Origin: Shewanella sp. Isolate13
GTDB lineage: Bacteria; Pseudomonadota; Gammaproteobacteria; Enterobacterales; Shewanellaceae
Direction of reading: 5' to 3'
Length of the DNA: 64,000 nucleotides
NCBI RefSeq assembly: GCF_022398325.1
Contig: NZ_JAKEVD010000005.1
Coordinates: 143,161-207,160 of the forward strand
Part shown: piece after piece, positions 46,487-54,639 of the stretch
Numbering within the stretch: the stretch's first letter is position 1
Layout: every line of letters begins with the position of its first letter
The notes under the pieces: generated by a model
What the model saw: the letters and a program-made list of their open reading frames with translations, nothing else
Database searches by the model: none
What the model was told of the DNA's origin: nothing
Made by a program: the position numbers and the translations under genes

Positions 46487-48718
46487 ATGTCCTTTGATGT
46501 TGATGAAGAGATACTGCAGGACTTTTTGATTGAAGCTGGAGAAATATTAGAGCTTCTACAGGAACAGCTGGTAGCGTTAGAAAATAACCCTGATGATACC
46601 GATCTGCTTAACGCCATATTTCGAGGCTTCCACACCGTCAAAGGTGGTGCTGGATTTCTTGGCTTATCCCCAATGGTGGATGTCTGTCATGAAGCGGAGA
46701 ACACCTTCGATCTACTGCGCACAGGTAAGCGTGGCGTCTCTGCAAGCTTAATGGATGTTATCCTACAAGCGGTCGACTCCATCAACTCAATGTTCGCAGA
46801 AACTCAAGCTGGCCAGCCTCAATCTCCAGCAGAGCCTGCATTGCTCACCCAGCTAAAAAAATTAAGCGCAGGTGAGTTGCTCCCATCAGAAATGGCAGAC
46901 TCTCAAGTCTCGGAACCCGCTCCCGTCGCCGAAGAGGTTGTTGAGCAAGTGCTAGTAGAGCATGAGGTTCAAGAAAGTCGCGCTGTCGAGCAAGCCACAG
47001 AAGAAGTGGCTGGCAGTATAGATGATATCGACGATGCCGAGTTTGAAGCCTTATTAGATGCTTTACACGGCTCAGGTAAGGGCCCAGGTATTAGCGAGCA
47101 GCCTGCTTCGACACTGGAGCAGCCAGCGTCAGATGATATTACCGATGATGAATTCGAATCTTTGCTCGATGAGCTCCACGGCTCGGGCCAGTTTAAGGCG
47201 CCATCGGCCACTCCAGCTAAAATAGAGCCCAGTTCATCGGATGTCGACTCTGACGAAATTACCGATGATGAGTTTGAGCGACTACTCGACGAGTTACATG
47301 GCTCTGGTGCAGGTCCTGGCAAGCAATCTAGTGCAAATGTGTCGACAAACGAACAGGCGAATCAATCGACTCCAGTCGTACAGGCAATCACGACCTCACA
47401 GCAGGCCGTCGATGTTAAAGCGGAAGCTAAAGTACCCGCTAAACCAGAAGTTAAACCTGAGCCAAAGCCAGAGCCAAAGCCAGAGTTGAAGCCTGTTGCT
47501 AAAGCCGCGCCAAAAGCGGGCGGCAACAATATGCCGCAAGCTGAAACAACCGTAAGGGTTGATACTTCAAGACTCGACCAGATCATGAATATGGTGGGCG
47601 AGTTGGTATTGGTGCGAAACCGTTTACTAAGTCTTGGGATCTCTCGTGATGATGAGGAGATGTCTAAGGCATTAGCTAATTTAGACTTGGTCACCGCCGA
47701 TCTTCAAGGTGCGGTGATGAAGACGCGTATGCAGCCAATTAAGAAAGTCTTTGGTCGTTTCCCACGGGTGGTTCGAGATCTGGCTCGTAGTCTCAATAAA
47801 GAGATCGATCTTGTGATGGTGGGCGAAGATACCGACCTAGACAAAAACTTAGTCGAAGCGCTCGCCGACCCTCTAGTGCACTTAGTTAGAAACTCAGTCG
47901 ATCATGGTATTGAGATGCCTGATGATCGCGAGGCTAATGGTAAAGAGCGCACCGGAACCATCACGCTGTCAGCTAGCCAAGAGGGTGACCATATCCTGCT
48001 TAAAATTGAGGATGATGGCGCTGGAATGGATCCTGAAAAGCTAAAAGGAATCGCGATTAGTCGCGGTGTGCTCGATGAAGACGCTGCCGCTCGCATGAGC
48101 GATGAAGAGGCTTATAATCTGATTTTTGCTCCGGGCTTTTCAACTAAGGTCGAGATCTCAGATATATCCGGCCGCGGTGTCGGCATGGATGTAGTTAAGA
48201 CCCGTATTACTCAGTTAAATGGTTCGGTTCATATCGACTCCCAGCAAGGAAAAGGCACTCGTCTCGAGATTAAGGTGCCACTGACGCTAGCGATTATGCC
48301 AACCTTGATGGTCGAGGTTGCAGAGCAAGTATTTGCTTTGCCATTGTCGAGTGTGAACGAAATTTTCCATCTCGATTTAACTAAGACGAATGTGGTTGAT
48401 GGTCAGTTAACTGTGATTGTACGTGATAAGGCAGTACCGCTGTTCTATCTAGAGAAGTGGTTATCTCGTAAAGAGTTAGGCTTTAGTCACGGTGACAAAC
48501 AACATGGCCACGTGGTGATTGTCCAGTTGGGCACCATGCAGATAGGCTTTGTGGTTGACTCACTTATTGGACAAGAAGAGGTGGTCATTAAGCCACTAGG
48601 CACGCTTTTACACGGTACGCCAGGAATGGCCGGTGCAACCATTACTTCTGATGGTGGTATCGCACTGATTCTAGATGTGCCAGGTCTACTGAAATATTAC
48701 GCACGTAATAAGAGCTAA
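46487..48718 (+). CDS. cheA: CheA, chemotaxis histidine kinase with triplicated acidic motif
   Basis: A 743-residue kinase: P1 with phospho-accepting H49 (FHTVKGGAGFLG), a long linker, P3 dimerisation (VDTSRLDQIMNMVGELVLVRNRLL), P4 ATPase (LVRNSVDHGIEMP, DDGAGMD, GRGVGMDVVK) and P5 CheW-like domain. The linker has no obvious P2 CheY-binding fold. It carries three copies of D-E/D-I-T-D-D-E-F-E-x-L-L-D-E-L-H-G-S-G at residues 179-197, 216-234 and 256-274, then a Lys-Pro-Glu repeat. In Vibrio, a CheA linker region (LID) binds ParP; the copies may be that site. Confidence 0.96.
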   Translation: MSFDVDEEILQDFLIEAGEILELLQEQLVALENNPDDTDLLNAIFRGFHTVKGGAGFLGLSPMVDVCHEAENTFDLLRTGKRGVSASLMDVILQAVDSINSMFAETQAGQPQSPAEPALLTQLKKLSAGELLPSEMADSQVSEPAPVAEEVVEQVLVEHEVQESRAVEQATEEVAGSIDDIDDAEFEALLDALHGSGKGPGISEQPASTLEQPASDDITDDEFESLLDELHGSGQFKAPSATPAKIEPSSSDVDSDEITDDEFERLLDELHGSGAGPGKQSSANVSTNEQANQSTPVVQAITTSQQAVDVKAEAKVPAKPEVKPEPKPEPKPELKPVAKAAPKAGGNNMPQAETTVRVDTSRLDQIMNMVGELVLVRNRLLSLGISRDDEEMSKALANLDLVTADLQGAVMKTRMQPIKKVFGRFPRVVRDLARSLNKEIDLVMVGEDTDLDKNLVEALADPLVHLVRNSVDHGIEMPDDREANGKERTGTITLSASQEGDHILLKIEDDGAGMDPEKLKGIAISRGVLDEDAAARMSDEEAYNLIFAPGFSTKVEISDISGRGVGMDVVKTRITQLNGSVHIDSQQGKGTRLEIKVPLTLAIMPTLMVEVAEQVFALPLSSVNEIFHLDLTKTNVVDGQLTVIVRDKAVPLFYLEKWLSRKELGFSHGDKQHGHVVIVQLGTMQIGFVVDSLIGQEEVVIKPLGTLLHGTPGMAGATITSDGGIALILDVPGLLKYYARNKS

Positions 48719-48729
48719 CAGGATTAGCG

Positions 48730-48766
48730 AGGGAATAGCAGGAAAGCGCTCTGTTATTCCCTTTTT
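48730..48766 (+). terminator. Intrinsic terminator between cheA and cheB
   Basis: AGGGAATAGCAG pairs with CTGTTATTCCCT (one G-T pair) around a nine-base loop, then TTTTT. It may reduce transcription of cheB and the genes after it relative to cheA. Confidence 0.8.
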
Positions 48767-48810
48767 AAATACGGCATTGAACCAGACTGAGATGCAGTAT
48801 AGGAATTTGA

Positions 48811-49971
48811 ATGGCCATAAAAGTTTTAGTTGTTGACGATTCGAGCTTTTTTAGACGACGGGTGAGTGAGATTGTCAATCGCGACCCTGAGCTTGAAGTG
48901 ATAGGCACCGCAGCAAATGGTGCAGAGGCCGTTAAGATGGCGGCTGAGCTTAATCCCCAAGTGATCACCATGGATATTGAGATGCCTGTCATGGATGGGA
49001 TCACTGCTGTTAGAGAGATCATGGCGAGCAAGCCTATTCCGATCTTGATGTTTTCGTCATTGACTCACGATGGTGCTAAAGCCACGCTCGAAGCGTTAGA
49101 TGCGGGAGCGTTAGACTTTTTACCTAAGCGTTTTGAGGATATCGCTAGCAATAAAGATGACGCGATAGCACTGCTGCAGCAGCGAATTAGAGCCTTGGGG
49201 CGTCGACGTCTGTTTAGGCCGATAGCTAGGGCTGTTTCTGCGAATGAAAGAGCGCAAGTGAATGCTGAACGTACTCGTCCTATTTCTAGCTTCTCTCGAA
49301 CCGCAGTTAATACAGCTACCGCAACGAATCATGCGGCTGGGGCAAGTGACAAGCCCGCGGCTCGCAGTAGTGTGGTAACCCGTAGCAGCGGTAAGAAATA
49401 TAAGGCGCTAATGATTGGCACCTCAACGGGAGGCCCGGTTGCGCTGCAAAAGGTGCTCACGCAATTTCCGGCTAATTACCCACATCCTATTTTGCTTATC
49501 CAGCATATGCCTGCAGCGTTTACGCCTACGTTTGCGGCAAGATTGAATGGTTTATGTAAAATCGAGGTGAAAGAGGCCGAGACTGGAGAGGTATTAAGAC
49601 CTGGCTGTGCTTATCTCGCACCCGGTGGCATGCAGATGATGCTAGAGCGTGGTGGCGCTTATGGCAAAATCAAAGTCATTGCGGGTAAGCCTGATATGAA
49701 TTACAAACCCTGTGTTGATATCTCATTCGCTTCGGCTTCAAAAGTGATCGGTGGTGATGTCTTAGCCGTTGTTTTAACAGGCATGGGAGCCGATGGTCGA
49801 GAAGGCGCGAGAATGCTTAAGAGTATTGGCGCGACAATCTGGGCACAAGATGAAGCTAGCTGTGTGGTTTATGGAATGCCACAAGCTGTAGCGGCTGCAG
49901 GAATCGCCACTAAGTCGATTGCCCTTGAGCATATGGCTGAGTCGATTCTAAAAGAGACGGCTAATGGCTAA
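48811..49971 (+). CDS. cheB: CheB, receptor methylesterase
   Basis: A 386-residue protein. The receiver domain has D55 ([13 protein letters not shown]); after a variable linker (about 140-195) the methylesterase domain has the catalytic Ser in [11 protein letters not shown], the His in QHMPAAFT and the Asp in [10 protein letters not shown]. It removes methyl groups added by CheR. It starts 45 bases after the cheA terminator hairpin. Confidence 0.96.
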   Translation: MAIKVLVVDDSSFFRRRVSEIVNRDPELEVIGTAANGAEAVKMAAELNPQVITMDIEMPVMDGITAVREIMASKPIPILMFSSLTHDGAKATLEALDAGALDFLPKRFEDIASNKDDAIALLQQRIRALGRRRLFRPIARAVSANERAQVNAERTRPISSFSRTAVNTATATNHAAGASDKPAARSSVVTRSSGKKYKALMIGTSTGGPVALQKVLTQFPANYPHPILLIQHMPAAFTPTFAARLNGLCKIEVKEAETGEVLRPGCAYLAPGGMQMMLERGGAYGKIKVIAGKPDMNYKPCVDISFASASKVIGGDVLAVVLTGMGADGREGARMLKSIGATIWAQDEASCVVYGMPQAVAAAGIATKSIALEHMAESILKETANG

Positions 49972-50656
49972 TGGCGAGCTTAAACAGAGGTTGAATTGGC
50001 AGCGTGGCGGTATGAGTACGCTGTCCTTGCTGTTGATGTTTCTGTTAAGTGTTACCACATTTGTTTTTGGTTCGCTGTATTTTGAGCAGGTACACAAGGT
50101 TAAGTCGCTGTCTGCTGAGGTAAAACAGCTTAAACAGAGCCAAGTTTTACTCATGGTGCCAGATGACCAAGCCGAGGTGATGGCTAATTGGATGGCGAAT
50201 AACCCTCATTTTGTGCAGTCTTTTGTCGATAAGGCTAAGCAGGGGGAGTCGACGGTTTTACCTATTGGTCCGGGGATTGAGCAAAAGCCTTTAAATCAGG
50301 AATTGCGCACTAAGGCTAATGGTTTGATGACGCCTGGTTCTGGGCAGGCTCAAGAGCATAAACAAGAGTCTGAAACCCCTAATAAACTTATCGCGACTCA
50401 TGTTAATTCAGCCTCAAGTGAGGAGTTACCCCCGAATAGCACTGCAAAACAGGAGCTGATAGCGCCTTCGAAAAATAACAAGGTGACATCGACAGCGACA
50501 CCTGAGCAGGAAAAAACCACTTCTAAAGTGGACTTAAATATGAGTAATCGTCACCCCCAGAAACAAATAACACTGACCGAAACTGCTGAAGGCGTAAAGC
50601 TCATCAGTTTGCCTCACGGTGGGATCCGAGTAACAACTAGAGAGCCTGATAACTAA
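49964..50656 (+). CDS. Unrecognised single-pass membrane protein in the chemotaxis cluster
   Basis: A 230-residue protein that I do not recognise. It has a basic N-terminus ([10 protein letters not shown]), one transmembrane helix at about residues 18-40, a short coiled coil ([17 protein letters not shown]), a conserved-looking block [32 protein letters not shown] (about 63-94), a Thr/Lys/Glu-rich tail, and a final [13 protein letters not shown]. The ATG overlaps the cheB stop by eight bases, so it is translated with cheB, and parC follows. An array- or pole-anchoring role is conceivable, from context only. Confidence 0.8.
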   Translation: MANGELKQRLNWQRGGMSTLSLLLMFLLSVTTFVFGSLYFEQVHKVKSLSAEVKQLKQSQVLLMVPDDQAEVMANWMANNPHFVQSFVDKAKQGESTVLPIGPGIEQKPLNQELRTKANGLMTPGSGQAQEHKQESETPNKLIATHVNSASSEELPPNSTAKQELIAPSKNNKVTSTATPEQEKTTSKVDLNMSNRHPQKQITLTETAEGVKLISLPHGGIRVTTREPDN

Positions 50657-50747
50657 TTATGCTTCTAGCTCCTTGGTGAACAGGTATATCATTCGTTTGA
50701 TAATCGTTGGCGCCAATTAATTAGCAGTGAAAGCCTGAGGAGGTTTT

Positions 50748-51539
50748 TTGAAGATCTGGACCATAGCAAACCAAAAAGGCGGAGTGGGTAAAACAACTAC
50801 TGTTGCCAGTCTTGCTGGTGCGTTTGTAAAACGTGGTCAGCGGGTGTTAATGGTTGATACGGATCCTCATGCATCCTTAGGTTATTACCTAGGGATAGAC
50901 TGCGAACAACTGCCTTGTTCACTGTATGATCTGTTTTTAGGCCATAAGAGCCTAACATCGGAGACAGTGAAGACTCATATCGTACCAACTAATGTACAAG
51001 GGTTAGATCTGATGCCTTCAACCATGGCGCTTGCAACACTCGATCGCAGCCTAGGCCATGAAGAGGGGATGGGACTGATCTTAAAGAAGGCATTAAAGCT
51101 TATCGAGGAAGAGTATGATGTCGTGCTTATCGATTGCCCTCCTGTGCTTGGCGTGTTGATGGTCAATGCACTAGCCGCGAGTGAACATATTATTGTGCCC
51201 GTACAGACAGAGTTCCTCGCCATAAAAGGGCTAGATCGTATGGTGAAAACCATGTTGCTTATGGGACGTTCGAAAAAGATAAACTACAGCTACACCATAG
51301 TGCCAACCATGTATGATAAACGCACTCGCGCTGCCTCGGCTGCGTTAAAGCAGCTTAATGAAGATTATAACCAAGAGTTATGGCAGGAGGTTATTCCTGT
51401 TGATACTAAATTTAGAGACGCCAGTTTGAGCCATTTACCCGCTTCACATTATGCGCCAAGTAGCCGTGGTGTGAAGGCCTATAATCGATTACTTGATGAT
51501 CTGCTAGCGAAGGATCTGTGCCATGTCAAAATCAGTTGA
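50748..51539 (+). CDS. parC: ParC, ParA-like ATPase for polar chemotaxis arrays
   Basis: A 263-residue ParA/Soj-family ATPase with deviant Walker A (KIWTIANQKGGVGKTTTVASLAGAF), VDTDPHASLGYYLG and VLIDCPPVLGVLMVNAL. In Vibrio, the equivalent gene between cheB and the CheW-like parP positions chemoreceptor arrays at the cell poles; the same order here supports the name. It is not a chromosome parA: no parB is nearby. The start is TTG behind AGGAGG. It overlaps parP by 17 bases. Confidence 0.9.
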   Translation: MKIWTIANQKGGVGKTTTVASLAGAFVKRGQRVLMVDTDPHASLGYYLGIDCEQLPCSLYDLFLGHKSLTSETVKTHIVPTNVQGLDLMPSTMALATLDRSLGHEEGMGLILKKALKLIEEEYDVVLIDCPPVLGVLMVNALAASEHIIVPVQTEFLAIKGLDRMVKTMLLMGRSKKINYSYTIVPTMYDKRTRAASAALKQLNEDYNQELWQEVIPVDTKFRDASLSHLPASHYAPSSRGVKAYNRLLDDLLAKDLCHVKIS

Positions 51540-52467
51540 TGATGCGGTATGTGATTACTTTTCGCTGCTATTAAACGAGCCAGCCGCTGAACTCTCGAAG
51601 GTAGAGGCTGCTAAAGCGAATAGACCTGAAAAAGAGCCTGTTCATGATGAAGGCTTCAGTCGACAAGCATTAGAGCAACTGTTTGCCAACGCGCAGACCA
51701 AAGACTCCAGTGATAAAACTCTGCAGGCAGCGACTACTGAGCAGACTCGTGGCGCTAGCGCTGGATCAGTGTCAAGTTTGGCTGATACGGCGTCCACATC
51801 TCAAACCGACATGGCCGAAGTCATAGAGCAGGGCGCTAGCGCGCTTTTACAGCCCGTTATTGAGCCAATTGACCATGATCGTCGTGCAGAGGCAACGCAG
51901 AGAGCGGTCGCTAACCTTGATGCAGCAAGCCTAGAACAAGTCACTGCCGCACCGACAGCTTCTGAACCGGTAAAGGCTCAGATTACTTCAACGCAAACGT
52001 TACTCGATAAGCTTGATGAAGAGTTTCAAGTGCTGTTCTTTAATGTGGCAGGGCTCACTCTTGCAGTCCCCTTGGTGAGTCTAGGTGGCATAGTCAATTT
52101 AGAGAAAGTAACCTCTTTGATTGGGCGCCCCGATTGGTATCTAGGGGTACAGCAATACCGTGATGCGCAGCTAAATGTTGTCGATACTTGCGCCTGGGTG
52201 ATGCCAGAAAAATATGATGCAGCACTGGCAGAAAAAGTGAATTACCAATATGTGGTTGTACTCGAAGACAGTCACTGGGGGCTAGGTTGTGAGTCGCTAA
52301 TCAATACGATAACTATTAAAAAGTCTGAGGTGAATTGGCGCAGCCAAGCGGGTAAGCGCCCTTGGCTTGCAGGCGTAGTAAAAGAACAGATGTGCGGTAT
52401 TTTAAATGTCGAAGCCTTAGTACAGATGCTGGGCGCGGGCATGGGCTGCCAAGACACCATTTTGTGA
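51523..52467 (+). CDS. parP: ParP, CheW-like array-tethering protein
   Basis: A 314-residue protein. Residues 1-165 are low-complexity (Ala/Glu/Ser/Thr) except for a short N-terminal patch VDDAVCDYFSLLLNEPA; residues about 165-314 form a CheW-like domain (FFNVAGLTLAVPLVSLGGIVNLEKVTSLIGRPDWYLG ... VLEDSHWGLGCESL). In Vibrio, ParP links ParC to CheA and receptors. ATG with AAGGA upstream, inside the parC end. The next gene, cheW, has a separate sigma-28 promoter. Confidence 0.9.
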   Translation: MSKSVDDAVCDYFSLLLNEPAAELSKVEAAKANRPEKEPVHDEGFSRQALEQLFANAQTKDSSDKTLQAATTEQTRGASAGSVSSLADTASTSQTDMAEVIEQGASALLQPVIEPIDHDRRAEATQRAVANLDAASLEQVTAAPTASEPVKAQITSTQTLLDKLDEEFQVLFFNVAGLTLAVPLVSLGGIVNLEKVTSLIGRPDWYLGVQQYRDAQLNVVDTCAWVMPEKYDAALAEKVNYQYVVVLEDSHWGLGCESLINTITIKKSEVNWRSQAGKRPWLAGVVKEQMCGILNVEALVQMLGAGMGCQDTIL

Positions 52468-52498
52468 TCGTACAAGGGCTGAGTTGTGATAAGTCTTG

Positions 52499-52525
52499 TA
52501 AAGAAAGTGGTCGATTAGCCGATAT
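52499..52525 (+). promoter_or_regulatory. Sigma-28 (FliA) promoter for cheW
   Basis: TAAA at 52499, exactly 15 bases, then GCCGATAT at 52518, one mismatch from consensus. It lies about 135 bases before the cheW ATG. Confidence 0.78.
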
Positions 52526-52658
52526 AGCGAGTAGACAGTAAAACTCTATTGGATCTACTAGCATTGAAAGCTATGCTTATTGCACTAAGTAAAATAGAAA
52601 ACAAACATTAAAAGAATAGTTTAACAGAAAAGCCAATGTGCTATGGATTGAGGCGATT

Positions 52659-53150
52659 ATGACAAGTTCAAACAGTGTGACCGTTGCTGCAGGTAGCGAA
52701 GATGCAGTATTACAGTGGGTAACATTTAAGCTTGATAACGAAACCTACGGTATTAATGTAATGCAGGTTCAAGAAGTGCTGCGTTATACCGAGATTGCTC
52801 CTGTTCCCGGAGCGCCTCATTACGTGCTAGGTATTATTAACTTGCGTGGCAATGTGGTAACGGTTATCGATACCCGCTCACGTTTTGGTCTAGCATCAGC
52901 TGAGGTGAATGACTCGACACGTGTTGTTATTATCGAAGCAGAAAAGCAGGTTATTGGTATTTTAGTTGATAGTGTAGCCGAAGTGGTCTACCTACGCGGC
53001 TCCGAGATCGATAATGCGCCGAACGTCGGTACAGAAGAGAGCGCTAAGTTTATTCAAGGCGTAAGCAATCGTGATAGTGAGCTACTTATTTTGGTCGACT
53101 TAGATAAGTTACTATCAGACGAAGAGTGGATGGAACTGACGCAGATCTAG
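52659..53150 (+). CDS. cheW: CheW, receptor-kinase coupling protein
   Basis: A 163-residue single CheW domain (about residues 18-155; LQWVTFKLDNETYGINVMQVQEVLRYTEIAPVPGAPHYVLGIINLRGNVVTVIDTR). It couples receptors to CheA. ATG 52659 has GAGG six bases upstream; the in-frame extension to 52638 does not. Repeat copy 5 follows directly. Confidence 0.97.
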   Translation: MTSSNSVTVAAGSEDAVLQWVTFKLDNETYGINVMQVQEVLRYTEIAPVPGAPHYVLGIINLRGNVVTVIDTRSRFGLASAEVNDSTRVVIIEAEKQVIGILVDSVAEVVYLRGSEIDNAPNVGTEESAKFIQGVSNRDSELLILVDLDKLLSDEEWMELTQI

Positions 53151-53151
53151 T

Positions 53152-53415
53152 CTTTTAGGCTAGGACGGACTTCGTCCTAATAGGGCGTTCGCAGGCTCAC
53201 TGCGAGGACGGACTTCGTCCTGCTAGAGCGTTCGCAGGCTCACTGCTAGGGCGCTTCGCTTCTAGGTCCTAGGAAAAGTACAAGCTTGTATCCATTGAGT
53301 ATCGAGTTTATTTTGCCGAACCTAGAACCTAGAACCTAGAACCTAGAACCTAGAACCTAGAACCTAGAACCTAGAAGTCGCAGCGTAGCGTCCTTCTTAG
53401 CTTTAACCTAGAACC
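53152..53415. repeat. Mosaic inverted intergenic repeat, copy 5
   Basis: Between cheW and fipA: left arm has AGGACGGACTTCGTCCT twice (each a small palindrome), GCGTTCGCAGGCTCAC twice and GGCGCTTCGCTTCTAGG; right arm has GCAGCGTAGCGTCCTTCTTAG. Eight tandem GAACCTA units (53318-53373) lie at the right. Confidence 0.85.
53318..53373. repeat. Eight tandem GAACCTA heptamers
   Basis: The 7-bp unit is repeated exactly eight times without change. The same heptamer occurs in runs of one to three in the other repeat copies and at the 3' end of the peptide transporter gene (59185-59208). Confidence 0.95.
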
Positions 53416-53435
53416 TTTTTCAAGAAGAGTCATCA

Positions 53436-53840
53436 ATGATAGCCGAAGAAATTTTAATTGCAGCTGCGTTAGTGTTTGTTGTTGCCTGTTTAGGCTTAGT
53501 GCTCTATTTGCAAAAGCAAACAGGCAAGCTACGTGCGAAGGTCGATGCGTTAACTCTACTCGTAAAAGAGGGGGATAAGCAGCGAGAAGCGGTAAAGCGT
53601 GAACTACAAGAATTACGCAGCGGCACCATAGGTGTTGGCCGCCGCATGCTGGAGTTAGAAAACAAGCTGTCTCAGCAAGATGCTAAGCTCGAAGAGAGTA
53701 GCCAGCAAGATCCTCAGGCTAGATTATATTCCCGAGCTATGAAGATGGTCGCCTTAGGTGCTGGTGTTGCAGAACTTATTGAAGAGTGTGAGCTACCGAA
53801 AGCCGAAGCGGAATTATTGATTCGATTACATGGGAAATAG
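53436..53840 (+). CDS. fipA: DUF2802 membrane protein, FipA-like FlhF partner
   Basis: A 134-residue protein with one N-terminal transmembrane helix (about residues 5-26), a coiled coil (about 30-90) and a C-terminal DUF2802 domain (ARLYSRAMKMVALGAGVAELIEECELPKAEAELLIRLHG). Proteins of this type, encoded just after cheW in Vibrio, Pseudomonas and Shewanella, have been named FipA; they bind FlhF and help recruit it to the pole. The identification rests on domain features and position. It is flanked by repeats on both sides. Confidence 0.88.
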   Translation: MIAEEILIAAALVFVVACLGLVLYLQKQTGKLRAKVDALTLLVKEGDKQREAVKRELQELRSGTIGVGRRMLELENKLSQQDAKLEESSQQDPQARLYSRAMKMVALGAGVAELIEECELPKAEAELLIRLHGK

Positions 53841-53841
53841 A

Positions 53842-54280
53842 AGGTTCTAGGACTTAGGACGTTCGCAAGCTCACTGCTAGGACGCTTCGCTTCTAGGGCG
53901 GACTTCGTCCTGCTATACAATCAAAGGCTGAGGCGAACGCTACGCTTACGGAAGACGGAACGTTCGCAGGCTCACTCACAGAACGCTACGCTTACGGTAT
54001 AAGCAAAGGAAAAAAAGTGTAAAAGTTAAGTTTTGTAGGTCGGCATTTATGCCGTCGCTTTTGATCTTATTTTTTCCCTAAGCGAAACGTTCCGTAGTGG
54101 CGAAGCCACGTGCTGTAAGGCCGCAGGCCGTTCATCTTCGCTTGTTCGTCCCAGCTTTTCCCGTCTTAGCTTTCACCTAGAACCTTTCTTTGCTTTTCCT
54201 AGAACCTAGCACCTAGAAGTCGCAAAGCGACGCTCTCGCAGTGACGTAGTCACGTCCTAGCATCGCAGCGTCCTTCTTAG
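53842..54280. repeat. Mosaic inverted intergenic repeat, copy 6
   Basis: The 442-bp gap between fipA and the convergent flhB-like gene. Left: GGACGTTCGCAAGCTCAC, GGACGCTTCGCTTCTAGG, GAACGTTCGCAGGCTCAC. Right: AAGCGAAACGTTCCG, GTGGCGAAGCCACGTG, GGCCGCAGGCCGTTC, AGCATCGCAGCGTCCTTC. A REP-like unit lies at 54034-54056. The right end runs into the 3' end of the flhB-like gene. Confidence 0.85.
54034..54056 (+). repeat. REP-like palindrome (GTAGGT head)
   Basis: TGTAGGT plus CGGCAT-TT-ATGCCG, the same as at 942 and 23540. Confidence 0.6.
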
Positions 54281-54282
54281 CT

Positions 54283-54591
54283 TTATACCTCCTCCATAAT
54301 CTTCTGATGCATGTTATTCCACTTCTCAGGAAACTTACCATCGAGTACATAAACAAAAGCAATGAGCTCTGCAATGAGCAGGTAAAGCTCTTTAGGGATC
54401 TCATCACCAATCTCAAGCCGCTGTAAAAAGTCACACAGGTGCTCATCTTGATGAATATAGACCCCGGACTCCTGCGCCAAAGCAATGATTTCATCTGCAA
54501 GTGCAGCTTCGCCTTTTGCGGTGATCTTAGGCGCATGAGCTTGTTGGTAACTTATCGCGACCGCTTTACTGCGTTTTTCTTCGTCAGGCAT
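54283..54591 (-). CDS. Orphan FlhB C-terminal domain protein (EscU/YscU/HrcU-type)
   Basis: A 102-residue protein resembling the part of FlhB after its NPEH cleavage site: KAVAISYQQAHAPKITAKGEAALADEIIALAQESGVYI corresponds to [40 protein letters not shown] in the true FlhB, and DEIPKELYLLIAELIAFVYVLD to QEIPEGLFTAVAQVLAYVFQL. No transmembrane part and no cleavage motif. Such FhlB-type proteins can replace cleaved FlhB in some species. It follows a FliK-like gene by 48 bases, probably in one operon. Confidence 0.85.
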   Translation of the reverse strand: MPDEEKRSKAVAISYQQAHAPKITAKGEAALADEIIALAQESGVYIHQDEHLCDFLQRLEIGDEIPKELYLLIAELIAFVYVLDGKFPEKWNNMHQKIMEEV

Positions 54592-54639
54592 TGGCTTCCT
54601 CTTTGGCTAACTCTTTTGGCTATAACGGCGAATAAAGGA

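Noticed and set aside
50748..51539. A chromosome or plasmid partition ParA
   Set aside because: No parB or parS is nearby, and the gene is between cheB and a CheW-like gene, as for ParC of the chemotaxis system.
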